Below are positions 17,115-26,830 of a stretch of 64,000 nt of DNA, piece after piece (the stretch's first letter is position 1; each line of letters opens with the position of its first letter). A program made the position numbers and the translations under genes. Location: assembly GCA_030425925.1 (NCBI GenBank), contig JAUHZO010000004.1, positions 124,001 through 188,000 of the forward strand, read 5' to 3'. A model generated the notes under the pieces. It had not been told where the DNA came from and did not search any database. It saw only the letters and a list, made by a program, of their open reading frames with translations. Source of the stretch: Alphaproteobacteria bacterium (lineage in GTDB: Bacteria > Pseudomonadota > Alphaproteobacteria > Rhodobacterales > Rhodobacteraceae).

Positions 17115-18710
17115 ATGGCCCCCAAAGTTCTCGTCTCTGACAAACTCTCCGAAACCGCCGTGCAGATCTTTCGCGATCGCGGCATCGACGTGGATTTCCT
17201 GCCCGAACTGGGCAAGGACAAGGACGCGCTGATCGCGAAGATCGGCGAATATGACGGCCTTGCCATCCGCTCTGCCACCAAGGTCACGCCCAACGTGCTG
17301 GAGGCCGCGACCAATCTCAAGGTGATCGGCCGCGCCGGCATCGGCACCGACAATATCGACAAGGACGCCGCCTCGAAGAAGGGCGTGATCGTGATGAACA
17401 CGCCTTTCGGCAACATGATCACCACGGCCGAGCACGCCATTGCCATGATGTTCGCCGTCGCCCGCCAGATCCCCGAGGCCAGCGCCTCCACCCATGCGGG
17501 CAAGTGGGAGAAATCCAAGTTCATGGGCGTCGAACTGACCGGCAAGGTGCTGGGCGTGATCGGCGCGGGCAATATCGGCGGCATCGTCTGCGACCGCGCG
17601 CGCGGACTCAAGATGAAGGTCGTCGCCTACGATCCCTTCCTGTCGGAGGAGCGCGCGGCGCAGATGAAGGTCGAGAAGGTGGAGCTGGACGATCTGCTGA
17701 AACGCGCCGATTTCATCACCCTGCACGTGCCCCTGACCGACCAGACCCGCAACATGCTGAGCCGCGAGGCGCTGGAGAAGACCAAGAAAGGCGTGCGCAT
17801 CATCAACTGCGCCCGGGGCGGTCTGGTGGACGAGGCGGCTCTGGCGGAGCTGTTGAAATCGGGCCACGTGGCGGGCGCGGCGTTCGACGTGTTCGCCGAG
17901 GAACCGGCCAAGGAAAACCCGCTTTTCAACCTGCCCAACGTGGTCTGCACCCCGCACCTGGGCGCCGCGACCACCGAGGCGCAGGAAAACGTCGCCCTTC
18001 AGGTGGCCGAGCAGATGTCGGACTATCTGCTGACGGGCGCAGTGCAGAACGCGCTGAACATGCCCTCCGTGACCGCCGAAGAGGCCAAGGTCATGGGCCC
18101 CTGGATCAAGCTGGCCGATCACCTGGGCAGCTTCATCGGCCAGATGACCGACGAGCCGATCGAGGCGATCAACATCCTCTACGATGGCTACGCGGCCGAG
18201 ATGAACCTGGAGGCGCTCAACTGCTCGCTGATCGCCGGCATCATGAAGGCGGTGAATCCCGACGTGAACATGGTCTCGGCGCCGCTGATCGCGAAGGAGC
18301 GCGGCATCAAGATCTCCACCACCCGGCAGGCGCAGACCGGGGCCTTCGAGGGGTATGTCAAGGTGACGGTGGTGACGGCAAAGCGCGAACGCTCCATCGC
18401 GGGCACGGTATTTTCGGACGGCAAGCCGCGCTTCATCCAGATCAAGGGCATCAACATCGACGCCGAAGTGGGCCGCCACATGCTGTACACCACCAACCGC
18501 GACGAGCCGGGGATCATCGGCGCGCTGGGCCAGACCATGGGGTCGAACGGCGTGAACATCGCGAACTTCACCCTGGGCCGCGCGGCGGCGGGGGGCGAGG
18601 CCATCGCGCTGCTTTACGTGGACGAACCGGTCCCGGCCGAGGCGCGCGCCAAGCTGGCGGAAACGGGTCTGTTCACCCAGATCAAGCCGCTGGAATTCGA
18701 CGTGGCCTGA
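17115..18710 (+). CDS. serA: D-3-phosphoglycerate dehydrogenase
   Basis: 531 aa, the long form with a C-terminal ACT domain. Substrate-binding RSATKVTPNVLEAA, NAD motif VLGVIGAGNIGGIVCDRA near residue 147, catalytic INCARGGLVDEAAL (Arg), DVFAEEP (Glu) and TPHLGAATTEAQENV (His) are all present. The last 80 residues (HMLYTTNRDEPGIIGALG) are the ACT domain, usually serine-sensing. Catalyses the first step of serine synthesis. The start at 17115 follows CAAGGA; the open frame upstream runs into the repeat. Confidence 0.97.
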   Translation: MAPKVLVSDKLSETAVQIFRDRGIDVDFLPELGKDKDALIAKIGEYDGLAIRSATKVTPNVLEAATNLKVIGRAGIGTDNIDKDAASKKGVIVMNTPFGNMITTAEHAIAMMFAVARQIPEASASTHAGKWEKSKFMGVELTGKVLGVIGAGNIGGIVCDRARGLKMKVVAYDPFLSEERAAQMKVEKVELDDLLKRADFITLHVPLTDQTRNMLSREALEKTKKGVRIINCARGGLVDEAALAELLKSGHVAGAAFDVFAEEPAKENPLFNLPNVVCTPHLGAATTEAQENVALQVAEQMSDYLLTGAVQNALNMPSVTAEEAKVMGPWIKLADHLGSFIGQMTDEPIEAINILYDGYAAEMNLEALNCSLIAGIMKAVNPDVNMVSAPLIAKERGIKISTTRQAQTGAFEGYVKVTVVTAKRERSIAGTVFSDGKPRFIQIKGINIDAEVGRHMLYTTNRDEPGIIGALGQTMGSNGVNIANFTLGRAAAGGEAIALLYVDEPVPAEARAKLAETGLFTQIKPLEFDVA

Positions 18711-18804
18711 GGCCGCTGATGGGCGTCCGGACTTGAACCCCTGGCAGTGTGCCGGGGGCAATCCGCCCTTTTCGACCGGGGCCTTGCCTGTTATGCGGCG
18801 CGAC

Positions 18805-19533
18805 ATGACGGACACCGTTTACGCCATCGGCGACATTCACGGCCAGCTTGGCATGCTGCTTACCGCGCTGGATCGGATCGACCGGGATGGCGGCGGGCGG
18901 ATCGTGTTTCTGGGCGACTACGTCGATCGGGGGCCTGACTCCAAGGGTGTGATCGACCTGCTGGCCAGTGGGCAAGCCGAAGGGCGCGATTGGGTCTGCC
19001 TGAAGGGCAACCACGACCGGCTGTTCGAATGGTTTGTCGCCCCACCGCGGCCGCAGGGGGATCCGCATCTGCTGGTGGGCTATCACTGGTTCCACCCCAA
19101 TATCGGCGGGGTGGAGACGGCGGCCTCTTACGGTGTCGCGGTCTCGGAACGGATGCGGCAGAAGGCCGTGGCGCAGGACTTCCGCGCGGCCATGCCCGAG
19201 GGGCATCTGGCGTTCCTGCAGGGCTTGCGGCTGTGGCATGGGGCGCCGGGGCTTGTCTTTGTGCATGCGGGCATCCGTCCGGGCGTGGCGATGGAACAGC
19301 AGGACGAGGAAGACCTGCTCTGGATCCGGCAGGAGTTCCTGCGGGACACACGCGATCACGGCGCCGTGATCGTGCATGGCCACACACCCGTGATGACACC
19401 GGAGCGGCACCGCAATCGCATCAACCTTGACACCGGCGCCGGCTATGACCGCGTGCTGACGGCCGCCGTATTCGAAGACGGCGATGCCTTTGTGCTGGGC
19501 CCCGACGGACGGGAGCCGTTTCCCGAACTGTAG
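18805..19533 (+). CDS. Serine/threonine-type metallophosphoesterase
   Basis: 242 aa of the PPP-like calcineurin superfamily. The metal motifs are clear: AIGDIHGQ (GDxHG), FLGDYVDRGP (GDxxDRG), LKGNHDRLFEW (GNHD) and VIVHGHTPV (GHTP). Comparable bacterial proteins act on phosphoproteins or diadenosine polyphosphates. The start may instead be the ATG at 18793; neither has a strong Shine-Dalgarno. It follows serA by about 95 bases, perhaps separately expressed. Confidence 0.85.
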   Translation: MTDTVYAIGDIHGQLGMLLTALDRIDRDGGGRIVFLGDYVDRGPDSKGVIDLLASGQAEGRDWVCLKGNHDRLFEWFVAPPRPQGDPHLLVGYHWFHPNIGGVETAASYGVAVSERMRQKAVAQDFRAAMPEGHLAFLQGLRLWHGAPGLVFVHAGIRPGVAMEQQDEEDLLWIRQEFLRDTRDHGAVIVHGHTPVMTPERHRNRINLDTGAGYDRVLTAAVFEDGDAFVLGPDGREPFPEL

Positions 19534-19539
19534 CCGCGC

Positions 19540-21306
19540 CTACTGTGCCGCGACGGACGGATCTTCCGCCTGACGGTCGTCGCAAAGCGCCGCCCAGGCA
19601 TCGTATTGCGCCAGGAACACCCGGCCCGTCAGATCGTCGGGGAAATGCGAGCGTTTCAAGCGGTCCATCACCGGGCCCTTGACCTCGGACAGGTGCAGCG
19701 AGATGCCCATCTCGCGCAGCCGGCGGTTCAGTTCCTCCAACGTTTCCAGCGCGCTCATGTCGACCTCGTTCACCGCGGCGAACATCAGCACCACGTGCCT
19801 GATCGGCTCGTCGCAGGTGACGCGGTTCAGCACGTAGTCCTCCAGAAAGCGGGCATTGGCGAAATAGAGGCTTTCATCCACCCGCAGCGTCACCAGATGT
19901 GGGCGCGTCTCGACCTTGTGCCGCAGGATGTTGCGGAAGTGCTGGGTGCCGGGGACCAGCCCCACCTCGGCCACATGCGGGCGCGAGGTCTTGTAGAGGT
20001 GCAGCGCGATGGAGATCAGCACCCCTGCCGACACGCCGGTTTCCACGCCGAACCCCAGCGTCAGCGCGATGGTGGCGGCGACGGCGATAAAGTCGACGCT
20101 GGAATAGCCCCAGGCCTTTTTCAGGATCGAGAAATCCACAAGGCTCAGCACGGCCACGATGATGGTCGCCGCCAGTGTGGCCTTGGGCAGGAAATACAGA
20201 AGCGGGGTCAGCAGCAGCGCGGCCAGCAGGATGCCGATGGCCGTGAACGCCCCGGCCGCGGGCGTTTCGGCCCCGGCGTCGAAATTCACCACCGACCGCG
20301 CAAAGCCGCCCGTCACGGGGTAGCCGCCCGACACGGCGGCCGCCACGTTGGACGCGCCAAGGCCGATCAGTTCCTGGTCCGGTTCGATGCGCTGGCGCTT
20401 CTTGGCGGCCAGCGTCTGGGCGACCGACACGGATTCGACAAAGCCGATGATCGAGATCAGCAGCGCCGACAGGAAAAGCTGCGACCAGAGCGTGGGTGAA
20501 AACGAAGGCAGGGTCAGCGGCGGCAGACCCATCGGCACCTCGCCGACTATCGCCACGCCCTCCGCGTTCAGGTCAAGGCCCCAGGCCAGCAGCGTCGTTG
20601 CAATCACCGCCGCAACCGGGCCCGCCTTGGTCAGGACGTCGGCCAGGCGCGGACCCAGCCCCTGCGCCAGCAGCATCGGTTTCAGCCCCTTGCGAACCCA
20701 GAACAGAAAGCCGGTGGTGACCATGCCCATCCAGAGCGTGATCGCATTGGCCTGATCCAGATGCGCAAAAAGCGATCCCAGGATTTCGATCAGCGTATGG
20801 CCATGCGCCTCGACGCCGAAGATATGCTTGAGCTGCGAGGTGGCAATCAGCAGGCCCGACGCGGTGATGAAGCCTGCGATGACCGGGTGGCTCAGGAAAT
20901 TGGCCAGCGCGCCCAGGCGCAACAGGCCAAAGGCCAACAGCATCGCTCCGGACATGAACGCCAGCGTGCCCGCGGCCAGGGCGATCTGGGCCGGATCGGA
21001 CAGGCCAAGATTGCCGATCGCGGCAGCGGTCATCAGCGAGATCACGGCCACGGGCCCCACGGCCAGCGCGCGGGACGTGCCGAACACCGCATAGGCGACC
21101 AGCGGCAGGATCGAGGCGTAGAGCCCCATCTCGGCAGGCAGCCCGGCCAGCAGCGCATAGGCCAGCGATTGCGGGATCAGCATGATCGTCACGATCACCG
21201 CGGCCAGGATGTCGGCGCTGGCGGTGTCGCGGTCATAGGTCCGCGCCCAGGTCAGGATGGGGAAATAGCGCCGGAAATCGACAGTCGGAACGGGGGGGCG
21301 CGTCAT
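19540..21306 (-). CDS. SulP family anion permease with STAS domain
   Basis: 588 aa. The membrane domain opens with ILAAVIVTIMLIPQSLAYALLAGLP, the SulP signature, runs through 10-12 hydrophobic segments including GFVESVSVAQTLAAKKRQRI (a family motif), and ends in a cytoplasmic STAS domain of about 120 residues (VVLMFAAVNEVDMSALETLEEL). Carries sulfate, bicarbonate or C4-dicarboxylates depending on the member; no carbonic anhydrase gene is adjacent. A/T-rich sequence at 21335-21360 upstream probably contains its promoter. Confidence 0.9.
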   Translation of the reverse strand: MTRPPVPTVDFRRYFPILTWARTYDRDTASADILAAVIVTIMLIPQSLAYALLAGLPAEMGLYASILPLVAYAVFGTSRALAVGPVAVISLMTAAAIGNLGLSDPAQIALAAGTLAFMSGAMLLAFGLLRLGALANFLSHPVIAGFITASGLLIATSQLKHIFGVEAHGHTLIEILGSLFAHLDQANAITLWMGMVTTGFLFWVRKGLKPMLLAQGLGPRLADVLTKAGPVAAVIATTLLAWGLDLNAEGVAIVGEVPMGLPPLTLPSFSPTLWSQLFLSALLISIIGFVESVSVAQTLAAKKRQRIEPDQELIGLGASNVAAAVSGGYPVTGGFARSVVNFDAGAETPAAGAFTAIGILLAALLLTPLLYFLPKATLAATIIVAVLSLVDFSILKKAWGYSSVDFIAVAATIALTLGFGVETGVSAGVLISIALHLYKTSRPHVAEVGLVPGTQHFRNILRHKVETRPHLVTLRVDESLYFANARFLEDYVLNRVTCDEPIRHVVLMFAAVNEVDMSALETLEELNRRLREMGISLHLSEVKGPVMDRLKRSHFPDDLTGRVFLAQYDAWAALCDDRQAEDPSVAAQ

Positions 21307-21374
21307 GGGCGGCAGTCCTTTGCAAGTCTGCCGCCTATATATTCTGTAGTTTGAATTTGTAAAGCGGCTTTCCG

Positions 21375-22724
21375 TCAGGCCGCGGCAAAGCCCTTGTCCA
21401 GCGCCGTCAGGATCGTGTCCACCTCGGCCTCGGAAATCGTCAGGGGCGGCGACATCAGGATGTTGTGCATGCCCAGACGGACCATGGCCCCGGCCTGGTA
21501 GGCGGTTTCGTGAATGCGCTTCATGGTCGTGCCGTCCATCGGGGTCTTGGCGGCGCGATCGCTGACGATCTCGATCCCGGTCATCAGCCCGTGCCCGCCC
21601 CGCACATCGCCGATGATGTCGTGTTTCTCGGCCAGCCTTTGGACGCCCTCGTATAGCTGCATTCCGCGCGGGCCGGCATTGGCCTTGGTATCCAGCCGCA
21701 CCGTCTCTTCCACGCAGGCCAGCGCCGCCGCCGCGCCCACGGGATGCGCCGAATAGGTGTAGCCGTGGTAGATCGCCCCGTCCGCGTCGGCGGTTTCGAA
21801 CACCTCTGCCACCTGGCCCGACATCAGCGCCGCACCCACCGGGAAATAGCCGCTGGTGATGCCCTTGGCGCAACTCATCATGTCGGGCTTGACACCCCAA
21901 TGTCGCGCGCCGGTCCAGTCGCCGGTGCGGCCAAAGCCGGTGATGACCTCGTCCGAGATCATCAAGATGCCGTGCCGGTCGCAGATCTCGCGCATCAGCG
22001 GCATGAACGTCTCGTGCGGCACGATCACCCCGCCCGCGCCCTGGATCGGCTCCATGATGAAGGCGGCGATGGTGTTTGCGCCCTGGAACGCGATCTCGTC
22101 CTCCATCGCCTGCGCGATCAGTTGCGCCAGCCGCGCCGGATCGGTCTCGTGGAACGGGTTGCGGTAGGTGTAGGGCGAGGGCAGATGGAAGACGCCGGGC
22201 AGAAGCGGTTCGTAGTTGATGCGGAAGCGGTTGTTGCCATTGACCGACGCGCCGCCGAAATGCGTGCCGTGATAGCCCTTCTTGAGGCTCAGGAACTTGG
22301 TCCGCCCCGGTTCGCCCCGCAGCTTGTGGTATTGCCGGGCCAGCCGCAGGCAGGTTTCCACGCTGTCCGACCCGCCGGAGGTGAAGAACACCCGTTCCAT
22401 CCCGTCTTCGGCAAAGAAGTTCTGCACGGCATAGGCCGCCTCGATGGCGGGGGGATTGGTGCTGCCGGCAAACGCCGAGTAATAGGGCAGATCGTACAGC
22501 TGGGCCGAGATCGCCTCTTTGATCTTGTCGTTGGAATAGCCCAGGTTCACGCACCATAGCCCGCCCACGGCATCGACAACCGTGTGCCCGTCGATATCGG
22601 TGATCGTCACCCCTTGTGCGGCCTTGATGATCCTTGGCGGGTTGGCCTGCGAATCGCCGGGGTGGCCCATCGGGTGCCACAATTGACGGGCGTTGTTTTC
22701 CTTCAGAAAATTCTCGTCTTTCAT
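21375..22724 (-). CDS. Class III aminotransferase (omega-amino acid/aspartate aminotransferase family)
   Basis: 449-aa fold-type I PLP enzyme. N-terminal LWHPMGHPGDS, FTSGGSDSVETCLRLARQYH (phosphate-binding GG/S), MISDEVITGFGRTG (PLP Asp) and SCAKGITSGYFPVGAAL with the Schiff-base Lys are in order. Family members transaminate beta-alanine, GABA, taurine, putrescine or similar omega-amines with pyruvate. The start at 22724 fits the family. The SulP gene follows it on the same strand after a 68-base gap; they need not be one operon. Confidence 0.88.
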   Translation of the reverse strand: MKDENFLKENNARQLWHPMGHPGDSQANPPRIIKAAQGVTITDIDGHTVVDAVGGLWCVNLGYSNDKIKEAISAQLYDLPYYSAFAGSTNPPAIEAAYAVQNFFAEDGMERVFFTSGGSDSVETCLRLARQYHKLRGEPGRTKFLSLKKGYHGTHFGGASVNGNNRFRINYEPLLPGVFHLPSPYTYRNPFHETDPARLAQLIAQAMEDEIAFQGANTIAAFIMEPIQGAGGVIVPHETFMPLMREICDRHGILMISDEVITGFGRTGDWTGARHWGVKPDMMSCAKGITSGYFPVGAALMSGQVAEVFETADADGAIYHGYTYSAHPVGAAAALACVEETVRLDTKANAGPRGMQLYEGVQRLAEKHDIIGDVRGGHGLMTGIEIVSDRAAKTPMDGTTMKRIHETAYQAGAMVRLGMHNILMSPPLTISEAEVDTILTALDKGFAAA

Positions 22725-22913
22725 CGCGTGGGACTCCCGGCTCGATTTGATCAAATGCTGGCAGGGCAGGGCGGCCCTGTCCAGAGCGCACGCGCGGCCC
22801 CTGCCCAGAAAACGCCACACACCGTCCCTGTTTGTGGCTCCTTAAGGCTTTAGGGCTATCGGTCGGGGACAGATCAATGTTGCACGGGGTTCGTCGGGTT
22901 GCCACGCAAGGTC

Positions 22914-23828
22914 ATGACAGGTCAGGTGGATGTCTACATCCATGCCGGTGCGCACCGCACGGGTACCAGCAGCTTTCAGCTGTTCCTGGATGCCAACGCG
23001 CCGCATCTGCGGGAACTGGGCTATGCCGCGGCCTATCCCTCGCGCGACGGGGTGCCGGGGGGCAAGTTGCGCCTGCGCCTGCCGGGGCCGCGCCATGACG
23101 CGGCGGCGTGCCAGGGCTTTGCCGAAATGAACATCCGCCACCTGCGCCACCGTTGCGCGGGGCAGGGACGGTTGATCCTGTCCGAGGAAAACCTGCCCGG
23201 GCGGATGCTGCATTTCTTCGAAGGGCGGTTCTTTCCCGCGCAGGACCAGCGGCTTGGTGTGATGGCCCGCGCCCTGCCCGGGCCGGTGGCCCACCTGCTC
23301 TATGTCATCCGTCCTTACGACGAATTGTTCGTGTCGGCCTATCGCTGCCGTGCGCGGGAAAACCGGGTGACCCCGTTTGCCGACCTCGTGCCCGCCATGG
23401 CGGCCTTCGACGGGGGCTGGGTCCGGACCGTCGCCGCGCTGCGCCAGCACCTTGCGCCGCACCGGCTGACCGTGTTGACCTACGAGGCCCGCGGCAGCAA
23501 TCCCGACCTGTTGCAGCAGCTTGTGCCGGACCTGGACCTGTCCGGCTTTGCCGAGGCGCCGCGCACGCTGAATGTCAGCGCCAGCGACGCCGCATTGCAG
23601 GCGCTGCAGGCGCGGTTCCGTGACGGATTGGCCCCGGACGCCGCCGAAATCGACGCATTGGTCGCCCGGCATGCCGACAACCGGCACTCCCGCGGCTTTG
23701 CCCGCTTCCCCGAGGCCGAGCGCAACCGCCTGCGCGCGCGCTATTTCGCCGATCTCGACCGCCTTGGGCAGATGCCGGGTGTGACCCTCCTGCGCCATCC
23801 CTTGGACGCGGCGCGCCGCACCGGCTGA
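22914..23828 (+). CDS. P-loop sulfotransferase-like protein
   Basis: 304 aa. The N-terminal VDVYIHAGAHRTGTSSFQ matches the PAPS 5'-phosphosulfate-loop pattern of bacterial sulfotransferases (HxGxHKTGTSS), and LLYVIRPYDELFVSAYR resembles the 3'-phosphate-binding segment with Arg and Ser. Hence a cytoplasmic transfer of sulfate to a saccharide or lipid is plausible, unproven. It shares the first motif and layout with the protein encoded at 26831-27634, indicating paralogy. Start at 22914 chosen for AAGG upstream; convergent with rpmE. Confidence 0.65.
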   Translation: MTGQVDVYIHAGAHRTGTSSFQLFLDANAPHLRELGYAAAYPSRDGVPGGKLRLRLPGPRHDAAACQGFAEMNIRHLRHRCAGQGRLILSEENLPGRMLHFFEGRFFPAQDQRLGVMARALPGPVAHLLYVIRPYDELFVSAYRCRARENRVTPFADLVPAMAAFDGGWVRTVAALRQHLAPHRLTVLTYEARGSNPDLLQQLVPDLDLSGFAEAPRTLNVSASDAALQALQARFRDGLAPDAAEIDALVARHADNRHSRGFARFPEAERNRLRARYFADLDRLGQMPGVTLLRHPLDAARRTG

Positions 23829-23850
23829 ACGCCAAGTGCATAACGCAAGA

Positions 23851-23870
23851 CGCCGCCCCGAAGGGCGGCG
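23851..23870 (-). terminator. Probable terminator of the rplS-rpmE operon
   Basis: An eight-base G/C stem (CGCCGCCC / GGGCGGCG) with a four-base loop that reads TTCG on the minus strand, 26 bases downstream of the rpmE stop. On that strand it is followed by TCTTGCGTT, a weak T-rich tail. It may also end the convergent sulfotransferase-like gene. Confidence 0.55.
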
Positions 23871-23895
23871 CCGGCAATCCGAACAGGCAAGGGGA

Positions 23896-24117
23896 TCAGA
23901 ACCCCAGGCCTTCGTATTTCTTCTTGAACTTCGACACGCGTCCGCCCTGGTCCAGCATGCGACCGGTGCCGCCGGTCCAGGCCGGGTGCACGGTGGGGTC
24001 GATCTCCAGCGACAGCACGTCGCCTTCCTTGCCCCAGGTCGAGCGGGTCTGATACTCGGTCCCGTCGGTCATCTTGACGGTGATGAAGTGATAGTCGGGA
24101 TGGATGTCCTTTTTCAT
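23896..24117 (-). CDS. rpmE: 50S ribosomal protein bL31
   Basis: 73 aa, full-length bL31. Starts [19 protein letters not shown] and contains [11 protein letters not shown] and [11 protein letters not shown]. The CxxC zinc cysteines of the type A protein are absent, as in the C-minus form, so this gene would not be a zinc store. Twelve bases downstream of rplS and last in the long minus-strand translation operon; terminator hairpin follows. Confidence 0.96.
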   Translation of the reverse strand: MKKDIHPDYHFITVKMTDGTEYQTRSTWGKEGDVLSLEIDPTVHPAWTGGTGRMLDQGGRVSKFKKKYEGLGF

Positions 24118-24129
24118 CTCCGTCGCTCC

Positions 24130-24510
24130 TTACGCGTTCTTGTTCAGCGGTTTGTAGGTCGTGTCCTCGGCGATCCGGGCCGACTTGCCGCGGCGCGAAC
24201 GCAGATAGTACAGCTTGGCGCGGCGGACGCGGCCACGGCGCACAACCTCGATATATTCGATGTTGGTGGAGTAGAGGGGGAACACACGTTCCACGCCCTC
24301 GCCAAAGGAAATCTTGCGCACGGTAAAGGACGCGGCGATGCCCGCGCCGTTCCGGCGGCTGATGCAGACGCCTTCATAGTTCTGCACCCGGGTGCGGGTG
24401 CCTTCGGTCACCTTGTAGCCGACGCGCACGGTGTCGCCGGGCTTGAAATCGGGAATGGTCTTCCCGAGCGAGGCGATCTGCTCCGCCTCGATCTGTGCAA
24501 TCAGGTCCAT
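24130..24510 (-). CDS. rplS: 50S ribosomal protein bL19
   Basis: 126 aa of the normal bL19 length. [16 protein letters not shown] near residue 24, [29 protein letters not shown] and the basic [19 protein letters not shown] are characteristic. Sits at the 30S-50S interface. Follows trmD with a 210-base gap in which I see no gene; such a gap may hold an internal promoter. Coupled to rpmE downstream. Confidence 0.97.
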   Translation of the reverse strand: MDLIAQIEAEQIASLGKTIPDFKPGDTVRVGYKVTEGTRTRVQNYEGVCISRRNGAGIAASFTVRKISFGEGVERVFPLYSTNIEYIEVVRRGRVRRAKLYYLRSRRGKSARIAEDTTYKPLNKNA

Positions 24511-24720
24511 CAGACCCTCTCCTATGTTACGCGCGGTTGGTCCGCGGATGATGTCCGGTCAGAGCTTGATCCCAAGGGTTCACCGGCTTTTCTTCGTCCT
24601 GTCCGCCAGTCTGCCACGCAGCCGGGCCGAACACACCACAGGGCACCGAGTCGCCCCGATGCCGTCTGGATGCGCCTCTATAGGCAGGGCGGGCGGGCAA
24701 ATCAAGCTGTGAACGCGGGC

Positions 24721-25518
24721 TCAGCCCCGGCGCGCGCGATAGGCGGCCCAGAGGTCGGGGCGGCGCGATTCTGTCAGGCTCTCGCGCTGGCCCTGGCGCC
24801 ATTTCTCGATCTCGCCGTGATGACCCGATAGCAGCACGTCGGGAATGCTCCGGCCCTGCCAGTCCGCCGGGCGGGTGTAGTGCGGGTGTTCCAGGAGACC
24901 GTCGGAAAAGCTTTCCTCTTCGGCGCTGGCGGCATTGCCCAGCACGCCGGGCAGCAGACGGACAGTGGTGTCCAGCACGGCCTGCGCGGCAATCTCGCCG
25001 CCGGTCATCACGAAATCGCCCAGGGACAGCTCAGTGATGTCGAAATGGTCGATCACACGCTGGTCCAGACCTTCGAACCGCCCGCAGATCATCGTCACGC
25101 CGGGGCGGGTGGCCAGATCGCGCGCCATCGCCTGGTCAAAGGGTCTGCCACGGGGCGACAGATAGATCAGGGGCGCGGCCCGGTCCATGCCGGCGCGGCC
25201 GTGCTCGATGGCGCGTCCCATCACGTCGGCGCGCAGGACCATGCCCGCGCCGCCGCCGGCGGGCGTGTCATCGACATTGCGGTGACGGCCTTCGCCAAAG
25301 CGGCGCAGGTCCACGGCCTCCAGCTGCCACAGCCCGTCCTTCAGCGCCTTGCCGGTCAGCGACAGGCCCAGAATGCCGGGGAACGCCTCGGGGAACAGGG
25401 TGATCACCTGCGCCCGCCACGCGCGGGCAAGCGCGGGCGTGTCGGCCATCAGGTCGCGCGGGGTCAGCGAGGGGCGGACGGCAAGCCGTCCATGCGATTT
25501 CGCGGGGGTGTCGGTCAT
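24721..25518 (-). CDS. trmD: tRNA (guanine-37-N1)-methyltransferase
   Basis: 265 aa. SAM-dependent SPOUT-fold enzyme that methylates G37 of tRNAs reading CNN codons, preventing frameshifts. VITLFPEAFPGIL, DDTPAGGGAGMVLRADV, CGRFEGLDQRVIDHFD and LSLGDFVMTGGEIAA (trefoil-knot residues) are all present, with the ERKxxxxDLWAAYR end as SRRPDLWAAYRARRG. The ATG at 25518 is preceded by about 20 residues of unusual N-terminal extension before the fold. Separated from rimM by two unrelated genes. Confidence 0.96.
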   Translation of the reverse strand: MTDTPAKSHGRLAVRPSLTPRDLMADTPALARAWRAQVITLFPEAFPGILGLSLTGKALKDGLWQLEAVDLRRFGEGRHRNVDDTPAGGGAGMVLRADVMGRAIEHGRAGMDRAAPLIYLSPRGRPFDQAMARDLATRPGVTMICGRFEGLDQRVIDHFDITELSLGDFVMTGGEIAAQAVLDTTVRLLPGVLGNAASAEEESFSDGLLEHPHYTRPADWQGRSIPDVLLSGHHGEIEKWRQGQRESLTESRRPDLWAAYRARRG

Positions 25519-25591
25519 GCGGCAGTCCCTTTTCTGCGCCTGCCTAGACATGCGGGCGGGCGGGCACAAGTCCGCGGCGCATCGGCCTGGC

Positions 25592-26722
25592 TCAGGCCGC
25601 GTGCGGCAGGGCCTCGGGTGGCAGGAAATGCACCGGTTCCGGGCGCGTCTGCACCCGTCCGGTGCGCAGGCACCAGAAGGCGCGGCAGCGCGGCGGGCGG
25701 CCGGTATATTCGGCAAAGAGACCGCGCGGCTCGGGCCAGCGCGCGCTGCCTGTGATGTCGGCCAGCGCGTCCAGTTCCGCCGCCAGGCGGGGCGCGTCGG
25801 TGGCCACGGTGTCTGCCGGGTCCAGCGCCAGCTCCCTTGTGCCGTAGGCCCCGCGATTCCAGGCCTCGATCAGGCCAAGGACGGCGTCCAGAAAGGCCTG
25901 ATCGCCCCGTCTTGCCGCGGCTTGCAGCTGTCCGTCCGCCGCCACATGGGACAGGTAGGCCGCCACCGTCGCCTGGTCGCATTCCGGCTGGCCCAGACAC
26001 CACAAGGCCGCGGACCGCTGGGCGGGGTCCTGCGGATCGTGGCTGGTGACCAGATGGTGCCAGAGGTCGATATCGGCAAAGGGCAGCGCCCGCAGCGCGG
26101 CCAGAAGGTCTTCGGGTTCGCCCGAGCTGCCGCCCTGCCACAGCGCCGCGGTGGCGCGGAACAGCGCGGCCTGCCGGTCCAGTTCGGCGCGGCGCGCGGC
26201 CTGGCTGTCGACCTCGTCGCGCATGGCAAGGACCAGGTCGGGGCGGCGGAACTGCTCGGCCAGTTCAACCGCGTCTTCCACGGGCGCGTGCAAGAGACGG
26301 TCGAGCAGGAAAAGCTCCGTCACCTCTTCGAGGTTCAGTGCGTCGGGCTCGGGACAGGCCCAGGCCCGCATGATCCGGCGCAGGGCAATGGCGACGGACT
26401 GGGTGCGCAGGGGCGGTTTTCCGTCGCGGGGCGTGTGCATTGCCAGTGTTGCGGCGATGTGGCCGCGCATTGTGGCCAGGTCGGGCAGGTCAAGCGCGGG
26501 ATCGCGCAACACCGATGCCCGGAGCAGCGGCGTGCCCGACCGGGCAAAGCCGCTTTCGCCGGCATGGGCGCGCAGCGATGACAGGATGGCGTAGACACTG
26601 GCCGCTCCGGCCAGCGCCAGACTGACCGGCAAGGCAAGCGCCGATGCCGGAAGCACGATAACGGCAATCGCCGGGCCCAGACCCAGCCCCGTCAGAAACA
26701 CTCTCTGACCTGTCAAACCCAC
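25592..26722 (-). CDS. Hypothetical membrane-anchored protein in the rimM-trmD interval
   Basis: 376 aa, not recognised. Two hydrophobic segments at residues about 9-50 (LTGLGLGPAIAVIVLPASAL and the following stretch) are followed by a large Ala/Leu/Arg-rich, probably helical cytoplasmic part with repeated QAARRAELDRQ-like and LxxALRALP segments. No enzyme motif is seen. It starts after the sulfotransferase-like gene with a gap of about 110 bases that is markedly A/T-richer than its neighbours. Position within the ribosomal operon is the only hint. Confidence 0.65.
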   Translation of the reverse strand: MGLTGQRVFLTGLGLGPAIAVIVLPASALALPVSLALAGAASVYAILSSLRAHAGESGFARSGTPLLRASVLRDPALDLPDLATMRGHIAATLAMHTPRDGKPPLRTQSVAIALRRIMRAWACPEPDALNLEEVTELFLLDRLLHAPVEDAVELAEQFRRPDLVLAMRDEVDSQAARRAELDRQAALFRATAALWQGGSSGEPEDLLAALRALPFADIDLWHHLVTSHDPQDPAQRSAALWCLGQPECDQATVAAYLSHVAADGQLQAAARRGDQAFLDAVLGLIEAWNRGAYGTRELALDPADTVATDAPRLAAELDALADITGSARWPEPRGLFAEYTGRPPRCRAFWCLRTGRVQTRPEPVHFLPPEALPHAA

Positions 26723-26830
26723 AACACGACCTCATTTGTCCAAAAGCCCGAGCAGGGTAGAGGCGCAATGAGGCACGATCATGATAGATTTCGACAAATT
26801 TGACCCATCGCATTGCCGAGCGCGCAACAA

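Noticed and set aside
19540-22905. A single 1121-codon frame that appears to fuse SulP with an upstream protein
   Set aside because: The first half is an out-of-frame shadow of the aminotransferase gene; the SulP protein has its own ATG at 21306 with a normal N-terminus.
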